A stretch of 64,000 nucleotides of DNA from JAKZVK01 sp965248255. GTDB lineage: Bacteria; Acidobacteriota; Terriglobia; Bryobacterales; UBA6623. Each line of letters begins with the position of its first letter. The stretch's first letter is position 1. Of the stretch, positions 34,190 through 43,053 are shown one piece after another. The stretch lies in contig CBDFIW010000003.1 in the NCBI GenBank assembly GCA_965248255.1, positions 372,001-436,000 on the forward strand, given 5' to 3'. Position numbers and translations under genes: made by a program. Under the pieces are notes generated by a model. It did not search any database and was not told where the DNA came from. It saw only the letters and a list, made by a program, of their open reading frames with translations.

Positions 34190-35998
34190 ATGGCTCTAAA
34201 AAGAGCGGGATTGCTGGCGATCACTTCCCTAGCTGTTGCCTGGGCGGTCGAACCTCCCCACCCCGACTCACCCTTCATTGAGTCCATCTACCCGCGCGGG
34301 GGGCGGCGGGGAACGCAGTTCGAAATCGAGATCGCCGGCAAGCATCTTGCCGGAGCCTCGGCGATACGCGTGTCCGGGCAAGGCGTCGCGGCGCTGGTCC
34401 GGGAATCGACTGACAAGCTGGTTACCGCCGAAGTCTCGATTGCAGCCGATGCCGCCGTCGGACGGCGCGATCTGCGGATCATTTCGCCTCGTGGCAGCTT
34501 CGTGCAGGTCTTCGAGGTAGGGAGCCTTCCCGAGCAATCCGAGACCGAGCCGAACGACGACTGGCGGGAAGCGCCGCCGGTCGAGTTCCCCACGGTCATC
34601 AACGGCAAGGTGACCCCAAAGGACTACGATCATTTCCGCGTCAGGGCCCGACGCGGCCAGGTGCTTACCTTCGATCTGAATTCGTCCCGCAACGGGACGC
34701 GTTTCGACGGGGTCTTGAGCCTTCTCGATCTCGAAGGCAACGAGCTGGCGGCTCAAGACGACTACTACTTCGATAAAGACGCGCGCCTGGTCCATCGGTT
34801 CGCTGAGGCGGGTGAGTACGTCTTGCGATTGATGGGATTTCGTGAGGCCGGCTCGGCCTCCGCGGATTATCGCCTTACCGTCGGTGACATCCCCTCCGCC
34901 ACCCATGTTTTCCCGGCAGGAGCCCGACGTGGACACACTACGGAGATCGAGCTGTCGGGCGTGAATCTTGACAAGCTAGACCGTGTTGTGTTGGGCAGCT
35001 CGCTGGCAGCGGGTGAGGTTCTCCATCGATCTCCCGATCGCGCAAAAGTGCGGATTGAGCTTTCGAGAGACATCGCGCCGGGTCCGTATCTGCTTTGGCT
35101 GATGAGTGAGACAGGCCACCTGCCGAACCCACTCACCTTCAGCGTTTCCGATCATCCCGAGGTCGCCAAGCGCCGATTCGAGGGATTTCAGATTAGTGCT
35201 CCGGTGGTTATCAATGGCGTGATCGATCGCAGCGAAGCAGTGGACCGCTTCGAACTTGTAGCTCGTGCCGGAGAAACGTACACGTTCGACGGCGTAGGCA
35301 TGAGGTTGGGGAGTTTCTTGGACCCGGCGATTCTTGTTTACGATACAGAAGACAACCTCGTCGCTTACTTGGACGATACCGCCCCCAACGCGTTTGACAA
35401 AGAACCTCCCAGCGTGGATTTTCATCTAGTCCACACTTTTGAGCGAGCTGGACGATACAAGGTCTTGTTTCGCGACGCCGGAAAACGCGGTCATCCCACG
35501 TTTGTTTATCGCCTGGCTGTGCAGCGGGCCAAGCCGGACTTCGAGTTGAGTGTGTTGACGAACCAGATGACCTTGAGGAAAGAAAAGCGCTCCACTCTTC
35601 GTGTGCGTGTCCGCCGAGTCGGCGGCTGGAACGTACCGGTGGACGTCTGGATTGACAACCTCCCGAAAGGGTTCACGTCTCAGAAAACGACGGCGGCCCC
35701 AACCAACACACGCATTCGCGGTACATTCGGCGAGGACTTTTTCGTCGATGGGACCAACGTGGAGCTACCGCTGGAGGCGCTTGCAGACGCGCTGCCGGGG
35801 CGGTGGCCTTTAGTGGTTAGAGGAAGAGGCGTTCTCGACGGGAGGGTTGTTGAGCATGCGGCCAGGGTGGCTTACCCTTGGCAGAAGACCGGGTTCGTCC
35901 GTGGTTTCACCGACGAGCAGCAAATGGTCTTGACGCTGGCCGAACCCGAAAGCATTTCCGACGATCGCGAGAGCGCTGCTACGGTGGCCTTGAAATGA
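34190..35998 (+). CDS. Secreted protein with pre-peptidase C-terminal-like domains
   Basis: This 602-residue protein starts with a signal peptide (RAGLLAITSLAVAWAVE) and contains repeated beta-sandwich regions. Two resemble bacterial pre-peptidase C-terminal (PPC) domains, marked by ETEPNDDWREAPPVEFPTVINGKV with YDHFRVRARRGQVLTFDL, and by APVVINGVIDRSEAVDRFELVARAGETYTFD. IPT/TIG-like segments (SIYPRGGRRGTQFEIEIAG) precede each. PPC domains bind substrates or partners rather than catalyse. Its stop codon overlaps the start of the next gene (ATGA), so it is the first gene of a coupled operon with DUF1549/1553 and DUF1501 proteins. This trio recurs in Planctomycetota and Solibacter-type genomes; the pathway is unknown. 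Confidence 0.82.
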   Translation: MALKRAGLLAITSLAVAWAVEPPHPDSPFIESIYPRGGRRGTQFEIEIAGKHLAGASAIRVSGQGVAALVRESTDKLVTAEVSIAADAAVGRRDLRIISPRGSFVQVFEVGSLPEQSETEPNDDWREAPPVEFPTVINGKVTPKDYDHFRVRARRGQVLTFDLNSSRNGTRFDGVLSLLDLEGNELAAQDDYYFDKDARLVHRFAEAGEYVLRLMGFREAGSASADYRLTVGDIPSATHVFPAGARRGHTTEIELSGVNLDKLDRVVLGSSLAAGEVLHRSPDRAKVRIELSRDIAPGPYLLWLMSETGHLPNPLTFSVSDHPEVAKRRFEGFQISAPVVINGVIDRSEAVDRFELVARAGETYTFDGVGMRLGSFLDPAILVYDTEDNLVAYLDDTAPNAFDKEPPSVDFHLVHTFERAGRYKVLFRDAGKRGHPTFVYRLAVQRAKPDFELSVLTNQMTLRKEKRSTLRVRVRRVGGWNVPVDVWIDNLPKGFTSQKTTAAPTNTRIRGTFGEDFFVDGTNVELPLEALADALPGRWPLVVRGRGVLDGRVVEHAARVAYPWQKTGFVRGFTDEQQMVLTLAEPESISDDRESAATVALK

Positions 35999-38175
35999 GA
36001 ATCGTACCGTTCTGGGCGATCGCAGCCCTGCTGCTCTCGACCGCAAGCGCCGAGACCACCTTTGTTGGCGACATTGCCCCCATCCTGACGCGGAAAGGGT
36101 GCTCCGGATCGAACTGCCACGGCTCGGTTCGCGGTAAGAACGGCTTCAAGCTCTCGCTGTTCAATTCCGATACCGAAGAAGACTTCAAAGAGATCCTTTC
36201 CAATGACGATGGCCGCCGAGTGAACCTGGAGCAGCCTGAACAGTCGCTCATACTTAGAAAGCCGTCTTTCCAAGTGACCCACGGGGGCGGGGTGAGATTT
36301 GAAGTCGATTCCCCCGAGTATCGAAATATCCTCGACTGGCTTTCCTCGGGTGCTCCCTACCGCGTGCCCGGGCGGCCGGAGTTGCGAAACCTCGAAGTAT
36401 CACCTGCGGAGACGATTCTTCTGGGTCCCGAGACAGAACAGCGTTTGACGGTCACCGGAACCTACTCCGATGGTGGCCGACAGGACCTCTCCCGAACCGT
36501 CCAATACTCCGCCCAGGACGACACCGTCGCCACGGTCGACGAATCAGGCATTGTCACATCTCGCGGGCGCGGTGAGACCGCCATCATGGTGCGGATGCCC
36601 GGTCTGGCGGCGGTGGCGCGCATTGCCGTCATTACGCAGCCTCCTCCGGAAGACTATGCTCGAGTCCCGCGAAGCAATCTGATCGACGAACTTGTGTTCG
36701 ACAAGCTGCAGAAGCTGGGCATCGTCCCCTCCGACCTGGCTGACGACTCGACATTCGTTCGTCGCGTCTACCTCGACACCATCGGTGTGCTCCCAACGCC
36801 CGAGGAGACTCGCCGGTTCCTTTCGTCCCGCGATCCGAACAAACGCGCGAAGCTGATCAATGACCTCCTGGAGCGGCCCGAATACGCCCAACTCTGGGCT
36901 GCGATCATGGCCGACCTATTCCAGGTGGGCTGGGGTACCGGACTCAAGGGCGGGCATCAGTTGTTCCGATGGCTCCGCGACTCCTTGGAAGAGAATAAGC
37001 CTTATGATCGCCTCGTTCGAGAACTCCTCATGGGAAGCGGCCCGTTCGTCTACACTCCGACGCCCAATTTCTTCGTGGGCTTGATGAAGGGTCCGGAGGG
37101 AATGGCGACCCAGTTCAGCCAAGCCATTCTCGGCGTCAGGTTGGAGTGTGCCAAGTGCCACGATCATCCGTTTGAAAGTTGGACACGGGATGATTACTTC
37201 AGGTTGGCGGCGTTTTTCTCTCGGCTGGAAAGGAAAGAAGAGCCCTACGGCCGCTTTGAGCACACCGTCGCAATCCGTCCGAATCACAAACCCGTCTATG
37301 ACTACTTGGGCAACAAAGAATTGAAACATCCCGAGACGGGAGAGTACGTCCGTGCAAAGTTTCTTGGGGGCGCCTTCGCGGAGGACGGTCCGGGTGAGGA
37401 TCCACGCCCCAAGTTGGCTGAGTGGTTGAGCCGTGCGGACAACCCGTATTTCGCGAGGACCATTGTCAATCGCATTTGGAAGCACTGCATGGGAAGAGGC
37501 CTCGTCGAAGGCGTGGATGATTTCCGAATTACGAATCCGTCTTCGAATGAGGCGTTGTTGGGGGCGCTGGCCAGTCACTTCATTGAAGGACAATTCGATC
37601 TGAAAAGCCTCATGCGGCTCATTCTGAATTCGCGTGCTTACCAGCTATCGGCTGAACCGAACGACACCAATCGCGACGATACGATCAACTATTCTCGTTT
37701 CTATCTCAAGCGACTGATGTCGGAGGCGCTCTTTGATGCGATGGGCCAAGTCGCCGGCAAACGGCTGAAGATCCCCGGGTACCCGGCTGGTGAGAAAGCG
37801 ATCTCGGTTGCCGTCGGATCAGGCAACTACTTCATGAAGACGTTTGGTAAAGCCAACTTTCGCGACGTCATCTGTGAACGCGACCACCAGCCGACGGTGT
37901 CTCAGGCCATGAATTTGGTAAGCGGGGAAACGATTCAGGAGTTGGTGACCTCCCCCGGCAACGTCATCGATAAGCTATTGGAACAGCAAGAGCTGTCGCA
38001 AGAGGGACACCTCCAGCAAATCTACGCCGCCGCCTATTCGCGGGCTCCTACGCCCGCTGAGCAGACCGCCATCCTCGATCTGCTTCGCGATGCGGATGCA
38101 GATCAGAGGGAGGCTATTTATCAGGATGTTCTCTGGGCGATCTTCAACTCAAAGGAGTTCGCCTACGTCCACTGA
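35995..38175 (+). CDS. DUF1549/DUF1553 secreted protein with Ig-like domain and heme-type motif
   Basis: This 726-residue protein has a signal peptide (PFWAIAALLLSTASAE), a cytochrome-like N-terminal region with CSGSNCHG (Cys-x4-Cys-His rather than the classic CxxCH), a Big_2-type Ig domain (about 130-215, with DDTVATVDESGIVTSRGRGETAI), a DUF1549 domain (FVRRVYLDTIGVLPTPEETRRFL, CAKCHDHPFESWT) and a DUF1553 domain (PYFARTIVNRIWKHCMGRGLVEG). A second motif CAKCHDH fits a CxxCH heme site. I start at the ATG overlapping the previous stop. The frame open upstream to 35878 has no similarity. The family is thought to act in extracytoplasmic degradation of complex organic matter, but no reaction is established. 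Confidence 0.9.
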   Translation: MRIVPFWAIAALLLSTASAETTFVGDIAPILTRKGCSGSNCHGSVRGKNGFKLSLFNSDTEEDFKEILSNDDGRRVNLEQPEQSLILRKPSFQVTHGGGVRFEVDSPEYRNILDWLSSGAPYRVPGRPELRNLEVSPAETILLGPETEQRLTVTGTYSDGGRQDLSRTVQYSAQDDTVATVDESGIVTSRGRGETAIMVRMPGLAAVARIAVITQPPPEDYARVPRSNLIDELVFDKLQKLGIVPSDLADDSTFVRRVYLDTIGVLPTPEETRRFLSSRDPNKRAKLINDLLERPEYAQLWAAIMADLFQVGWGTGLKGGHQLFRWLRDSLEENKPYDRLVRELLMGSGPFVYTPTPNFFVGLMKGPEGMATQFSQAILGVRLECAKCHDHPFESWTRDDYFRLAAFFSRLERKEEPYGRFEHTVAIRPNHKPVYDYLGNKELKHPETGEYVRAKFLGGAFAEDGPGEDPRPKLAEWLSRADNPYFARTIVNRIWKHCMGRGLVEGVDDFRITNPSSNEALLGALASHFIEGQFDLKSLMRLILNSRAYQLSAEPNDTNRDDTINYSRFYLKRLMSEALFDAMGQVAGKRLKIPGYPAGEKAISVAVGSGNYFMKTFGKANFRDVICERDHQPTVSQAMNLVSGETIQELVTSPGNVIDKLLEQQELSQEGHLQQIYAAAYSRAPTPAEQTAILDLLRDADADQREAIYQDVLWAIFNSKEFAYVH

Positions 38176-38187
38176 GGAAGTTCCCTT

Positions 38188-39489
38188 ATGGCTTTCAATT
38201 CATTCAGCCGCCGATCTTTCCTGAGCGTGGGTGCGCTGACGCTGTTCGGTCGGATCGGACTGGGCGACGCCCTCGCTTTGCGGGCGGCCGCGCCGGGAGT
38301 CGCTCCCAACCCCAAACCCGAGGACCTCTCGATCATCCTCCTCTGGCTGGCCGGTGGCCTCAGCCAATTCGAGAGTTGGGACCCGAAGCCTCGGGCTAAG
38401 GAAAGCTATCGCAGTAAGTTCGGGTCCATCCCCACCAACGTCCCGGGCATTCAAGTCGGCGAACTTCTCCCGCTCAGCGCGAAGCATGCGGATAAGTACA
38501 CCATCATCCGCTCGATGACCGGCAAAGACGCCGTGCACGAGTCGGCCCAGGCGTTCATGCTCAGCGGTCATGCGCCGCGCGCCACGTTGCACTTCCCTTC
38601 TTACGGCTCGGTCATTGCCAAGGAACTGACGCCCCGCAACGAACTGCCTCCCTACATCCTTACGGGGGGGCCGGTCAGTAAGTGGGAGCAAGCGGCTTTC
38701 TTGGGTCCGAAATATAATCCGTTCCTGGCCGACGATCCGAACAAAGAAGATTACAAAGTCCGCGACTTGGATCTCCCCTTGGGTGTCGACTGGGCACGCA
38801 TGGATCGGCGTAACTCCCTGCTTCGGTTGGCCGATGAACGTTTCCGCCGCATGGATACGATTGGCATTGTCGATGCCATGGAAACGCATCATCAGACCGC
38901 TCTCACGCTCATACGTTCCGAGAGGGCGAAACGCGCCTTCCGCATAGAATCCGAGCCCGAAAAACTGCGGGACAAGTACGGAAGGACATCGCTGGGACAA
39001 GGCTGCCTGCTGGCTAGGCGACTTGTTGAAGAGGGCGTGCGGCTTGTCAGTGTTCGCAGCGGCGGATGGGACCATCACTTCAACCTATTCAACGATATCT
39101 CCACAAAGAAGCTGCCCGAGCTGGATCGTGCCTTTGCTGCATTACTTGATGACTTGGACGAGCGTGGCCTACTCGGAACTACGATGGTCATCGTCGGTAC
39201 AGAGTTCGGGCGCACCCCGGAGATCAACGTCAACGATGGTCGGGATCACTGGCCTGCCGCTTTCTCGCTCGTCGTGGCCGGTGGTGGGATCGAAGGAGGA
39301 AGGACGTTGGGGGCGACGGACCATAACTGTTGGGAGGTCACCGAGCGGCCGATCCACGTTCCCGACTTCATCGCCACGATCTACGCCAAGTTAGGTATTG
39401 ACTATCACCAGATGTACCAGAGCAACGTTGGCCGCCCCGTCCGCGTGATTGACGAGCCCTTTGAAGCTGTGAAAGAACTACTCACTTGA
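38188..39489 (+). CDS. DUF1501 family protein, Tat-exported
   Basis: This 433-residue protein has a twin-arginine signal (SRRSFLSVGALTLFG) and belongs to DUF1501, which has an alkaline-phosphatase/sulfatase-like fold. Visible family motifs are IILLWLAGGLSQFESWDPKP near the N-terminus, SGHAPRATLHFPSYGS, and MVIVGTEFGRTPEINVNDGRDHWP with HNCWEVTER towards the C-terminus, containing likely metal-binding Asp and His residues. It nearly always stands next to DUF1549/1553 proteins, as here, 12 bases downstream. GAGGAAG precedes the ATG. Its stop overlaps the next gene by four bases. Confidence 0.92.
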   Translation: MAFNSFSRRSFLSVGALTLFGRIGLGDALALRAAAPGVAPNPKPEDLSIILLWLAGGLSQFESWDPKPRAKESYRSKFGSIPTNVPGIQVGELLPLSAKHADKYTIIRSMTGKDAVHESAQAFMLSGHAPRATLHFPSYGSVIAKELTPRNELPPYILTGGPVSKWEQAAFLGPKYNPFLADDPNKEDYKVRDLDLPLGVDWARMDRRNSLLRLADERFRRMDTIGIVDAMETHHQTALTLIRSERAKRAFRIESEPEKLRDKYGRTSLGQGCLLARRLVEEGVRLVSVRSGGWDHHFNLFNDISTKKLPELDRAFAALLDDLDERGLLGTTMVIVGTEFGRTPEINVNDGRDHWPAAFSLVVAGGGIEGGRTLGATDHNCWEVTERPIHVPDFIATIYAKLGIDYHQMYQSNVGRPVRVIDEPFEAVKELLT

Positions 39490-41057
39490 CTCGTTCGAGT
39501 GCGTCCCTTTCCCGGGACTCCTTGACCGTCTACGTCAGAGCCGTCTGGGTCTTACTGAGTCTGGGCATCACGGGGGCTCTTTGGTGGGGCTACGGTTCCG
39601 ACACCCTCCTCTCGTCCCGGCCGGAGGCCGCCGCACGTCCCCCGCAGGCCCCTGCGCCACCGAAGATCGAGGCGCCCTCCACCGCGATAGCCGGCGAGTC
39701 ATTCGAGATTGCTGTCTCCCTCCAGGAAGGCCAGTCGGGCACAGTGCAATTAAAGTGTGAGAGTGACCCCTTCGCGGAACTGCCCGCGACCCAGTCTCTT
39801 CCAGCCGGGGGGAAACGGTACGGCCGGTTCGCTGTCGTCCTCAAAAAGCCTGGAGTTCATCGGATCGAGGCGAGGCTGCGGCAGAATTCCGGGGTTCGGC
39901 GGCTCAGCAACCCAATTCAGGTCTTGACCAAGAAGCCGGTTTACAAGATCTTCTGGGGCGAGCTTCATGCCCACACCCTGGGCAATCATACGATTTTTGC
40001 TGCCTACAAGGATTTGATCGGCCGATACCGGGCTGACCTGGACCAGGCCTACGAGTACGCCAGAGAGGTCGAACGCCTGGACTTCTGTGCCCTGACCAAC
40101 CACTATCAAGATCTCGGCGGGCTGATGGCGCTCTATCGTGACGTCGAGGTTTCTCCCTGGGAGCTCACACGGCAGGCTGTCATCGACAATCATCAGCCCG
40201 GCAGATTCGTGACCTTGTTGTCATACGAATGGCAGGGAACCGAAGGCGACCACAACATCTTCTATAAGGACGACCAGGGACGGATCAACCCGTTCAATCG
40301 CCTCCGCTTCGTGCTCGACGATCTGGAGAAGACCGAAGCGCTGATGATCCCTCACCAGGTTTCGCTGCCCACGCGCTGGATGTTTCACCGCCCCGAGGTT
40401 CAGCGGCACGTGGAGATCAGCAATCGGGGACGAAGCGCGGAATTCAAGATGGCGCTTCCGGGGCTTGCCCGCGGCTACCAGGTGGGTTTCGTGGGCGCCA
40501 GTGACGATCACACCAGCCACCCGGGAATCAACTCGATCACGGCCGTCCTGGCGGAGGATCTGACCCGCGAGGCCATATGGGAAGCACCCAAGGCGCGGCG
40601 CTGCTACGCAACCAACGGCGAGAAGATTCTTCTAGATGTGAAAGTTGATGGTCATTTGCCCGGCGCATTGTATACAGCCGTTTCCCCTCCCCGGATTCAA
40701 GTGAGCGTCGCGGGAACCGACCGGATTCGAGAAGTTCACGTCGTCAGAAATGGCGAGACCGTGCACGTTCACAAGGGTCAGAGTTGGCAGGAGACCTTTT
40801 CCTTCCACGATCACGATTTCTCGCATTCGGCCATGCCCCGGAATTACTACCATGTGCGTGTGATCCAGGGTGAGGGAGAGATCGTGCGGAAACTTTCCCA
40901 GCCGAGGTTCGTCTCCAACAATCCCTATGACGAAGGGGGCCCAATGGGCCTGGTCGTCTCCGGTCTGGGTGGACGTGCCCAAGAAACTGCTCCGGGGCTG
41001 GGCACGCGAATCTCTAGCTGTGGATCCGGCGGGACAGGTGGCGGACGCTCTCGTTGA
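39486..41057 (+). CDS. DUF3604 / PHP-like secreted protein
   Basis: This 523-residue protein starts at a TTG within TTGA, overlapping the stop of the DUF1501 gene. An N-terminal hydrophobic helix (VWVLLSLGITGALWW) anchors or exports it. A beta-sandwich follows, then a DUF3604 domain related to PHP metal-dependent phosphoesterases: WGELHAHT, DFCALTNHYQDL, IPHQVSLPT and VGFVGASDDHTSHPG supply His and Asp metal ligands. The substrate is unknown. The last ~30 residues are Gly-rich and overlap the next gene by 89 bases, which could mean an old frameshift near 40960. Confidence 0.8.
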   Translation: MTRSSASLSRDSLTVYVRAVWVLLSLGITGALWWGYGSDTLLSSRPEAAARPPQAPAPPKIEAPSTAIAGESFEIAVSLQEGQSGTVQLKCESDPFAELPATQSLPAGGKRYGRFAVVLKKPGVHRIEARLRQNSGVRRLSNPIQVLTKKPVYKIFWGELHAHTLGNHTIFAAYKDLIGRYRADLDQAYEYAREVERLDFCALTNHYQDLGGLMALYRDVEVSPWELTRQAVIDNHQPGRFVTLLSYEWQGTEGDHNIFYKDDQGRINPFNRLRFVLDDLEKTEALMIPHQVSLPTRWMFHRPEVQRHVEISNRGRSAEFKMALPGLARGYQVGFVGASDDHTSHPGINSITAVLAEDLTREAIWEAPKARRCYATNGEKILLDVKVDGHLPGALYTAVSPPRIQVSVAGTDRIREVHVVRNGETVHVHKGQSWQETFSFHDHDFSHSAMPRNYYHVRVIQGEGEIVRKLSQPRFVSNNPYDEGGPMGLVVSGLGGRAQETAPGLGTRISSCGSGGTGGGRSR

Positions 41058-42951
41058 GCTGGCCGCCGCCTACCAGAGGGCAAGAGCGGACCCAGAAAAG
41101 AACCACGAGTCGCAGTCTTTTCTAGGCTTCAAGGAAAGCCACTTGGAAGACCCCACTATCCTGGCGGCGGTCTACAAAGATGGCAAGAACACCTACCACG
41201 GGGCCCGCTTCAACACGCTGGAACAAACGCCCAAGTGGGTGCCGGCCGGGATTCTGGAGGTAACTCCGGAGACCTACCCGGCTGTCAGCAGACGATTGCG
41301 TATCCAGTGGAGTTCCGACGCGCTGAAGCACGGGACGAAAGCCCTGCGACGAGCGGTGCGCAACGGTGGCACGGGCAAGAAAATTGCAGCGCACATCGAG
41401 GCCGCCGCTCTTTACCTTGATTTCTGCCGCAATTATTACTCCGGCTTAATGTACTATCAACTGGCAAGAAACTCCTGGCTGCGGGACTTGGCGGCCGACT
41501 CGACGATCGCCGAGTGGATTCAGGCCGCCCAGGACTCGACTGAGGCCGCGGAGAGGAGCCATCAACAATGGCTTTCCATTTGTGATGCGCACAGCGATGA
41601 CCGGATTCCGTTTAACTTCTTGAGGCGATCACACCTGAAGGTGCAGGGAGCATCGTTACTGCAGGAAGCCTTCGAATCCCTGACGGAAATGCAGAGCCGA
41701 TCCACCTCTCTGCTGTTGGGAATGGGCCACATTTTCGGAGATGCGGTTCCTTCTCGCGATCTCTGGGTGCACTCTCTTGGTGATTCCGAGGGCGACGGGC
41801 CGGCCGTCCCGGAAAAGTCTTCGCAGTCGGCGAGCGGTGCAGGCCGGCTCTTGCCGGAGCGGGTCTCCGCGGATTTCCGTGTCGATGAAACGTACGTGAC
41901 GTCGATGCACCAGTGGACAGCGCGCCACCACGAGTTGATCAGGGGCCTAAGGGAGCGGTATGGAATGGCGTTGCCGAAGGACTACAATCCGCGCCGCACG
42001 GCCGAGGTCTATATCCGCGTCACTTTTGAGGACACGGGTGACGGAACCCTGGTGTTGGAATACCCCGGGATCGGAGGCAAGAGACTTGAGCGGGAGGGCC
42101 AGGGCTTGCTTGGAGAAGGAGGAAGCAAAACATATCTGTTCCACCTGCTGGATGGGGATTTCGCCTCCGTGGATCCGGCGGCGGCTCATTTCCGGCTGAC
42201 CGCTCACGAGGGGCCTGTGACGCTACACTCGGTTCACTTTTATTCACCGGCGGCCGCCAGAACGGAGCCCAGCGGGCGGGTGACGGGTTTCACTGCGCAG
42301 AAAAGGAGATCAGGAGAGGTGCACGTCCGTTTCCGCCTCGACCGTCGGGCAGACCTCAACCTGGGTGTCTTCAACCGCAACGGGGAGTTCGTCGCCGCTC
42401 TTTCCGGCGGCATCCACCCGCCAGGGGTCCACGAATACTCCTGGAGCGCGGACAAGCAGGGCGCCGGTGAATACGAACTCAGGCTCCAGGTGGGTTTTGC
42501 CGGTCTTCGGTTTCTACGAAAGCTGGAGTCCCCGCCGGCCCGTCTGAACAGCCCCAAGCAGAGTGTGGAAAAGAAAAATAACCATCCCCTCTCGGATCGT
42601 TTCGGGAATACCTACCACCTGCTCCCATCCCGAACGCGCGCACTCAACTTCGATGTTCTCTACTTTGTGGAGATGAAAGACCGCCGAGGCAACCTGGTGT
42701 CGGAGTTTGCCATACCTGCGAAGGCTAAAGCTGTCGGTCCCGACCCATGGTACGTTTTGCCGGGCAACCGAAACTGGCTTTCGCTGAACTCCGAGGGGAA
42801 TCTGCTCGTCTCCGCGGCGGATCAGACCTGGCCGAAGGACGATCCAGGGTACATTTTTTCCAAGGAAGAGCTTACACTGTGGAAGCCTCGCTACGCACAG
42901 GTTCTGGTGGAGTCCTTCGATCTCAACGATCCGCCGGTTGCGAGGAATTGA
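40969..42951 (+). CDS. Unrecognised large protein in DUF1501 operon
   Basis: I do not recognise this protein of about 660 residues. The first third is helical (VADALVELAAAYQRARADPEK, then HIEAAALYLDFCRNYYSGLMYYQ). The remainder is beta-rich, with a segment resembling an FlgD-type Ig repeat (RADLNLGVFNRNGEFVAALSGG, then GVHEYSWSADKQGAGEYELRL). No signal peptide is visible at the proposed GTG start (40969), which would leave it cytoplasmic while its neighbours are exported. The gene overlaps the DUF3604 gene by 89 bases. A fusion of the two through a frameshift near the overlap is possible; a later GTG at 41040 is another start. Confidence 0.65.
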   Translation: MDVPKKLLRGWARESLAVDPAGQVADALVELAAAYQRARADPEKNHESQSFLGFKESHLEDPTILAAVYKDGKNTYHGARFNTLEQTPKWVPAGILEVTPETYPAVSRRLRIQWSSDALKHGTKALRRAVRNGGTGKKIAAHIEAAALYLDFCRNYYSGLMYYQLARNSWLRDLAADSTIAEWIQAAQDSTEAAERSHQQWLSICDAHSDDRIPFNFLRRSHLKVQGASLLQEAFESLTEMQSRSTSLLLGMGHIFGDAVPSRDLWVHSLGDSEGDGPAVPEKSSQSASGAGRLLPERVSADFRVDETYVTSMHQWTARHHELIRGLRERYGMALPKDYNPRRTAEVYIRVTFEDTGDGTLVLEYPGIGGKRLEREGQGLLGEGGSKTYLFHLLDGDFASVDPAAAHFRLTAHEGPVTLHSVHFYSPAAARTEPSGRVTGFTAQKRRSGEVHVRFRLDRRADLNLGVFNRNGEFVAALSGGIHPPGVHEYSWSADKQGAGEYELRLQVGFAGLRFLRKLESPPARLNSPKQSVEKKNNHPLSDRFGNTYHLLPSRTRALNFDVLYFVEMKDRRGNLVSEFAIPAKAKAVGPDPWYVLPGNRNWLSLNSEGNLLVSAADQTWPKDDPGYIFSKEELTLWKPRYAQVLVESFDLNDPPVARN

Positions 42952-43053
42952 TAGTATGCAGCCTCCGGCAAGCTCCGGGCCAACCCGGGCCTGTCTTCGA
43001 TGCAGCGCATTCATTCCTCGGTATGTAAATTCCCCTCACAGAAGGAGTTGGTC

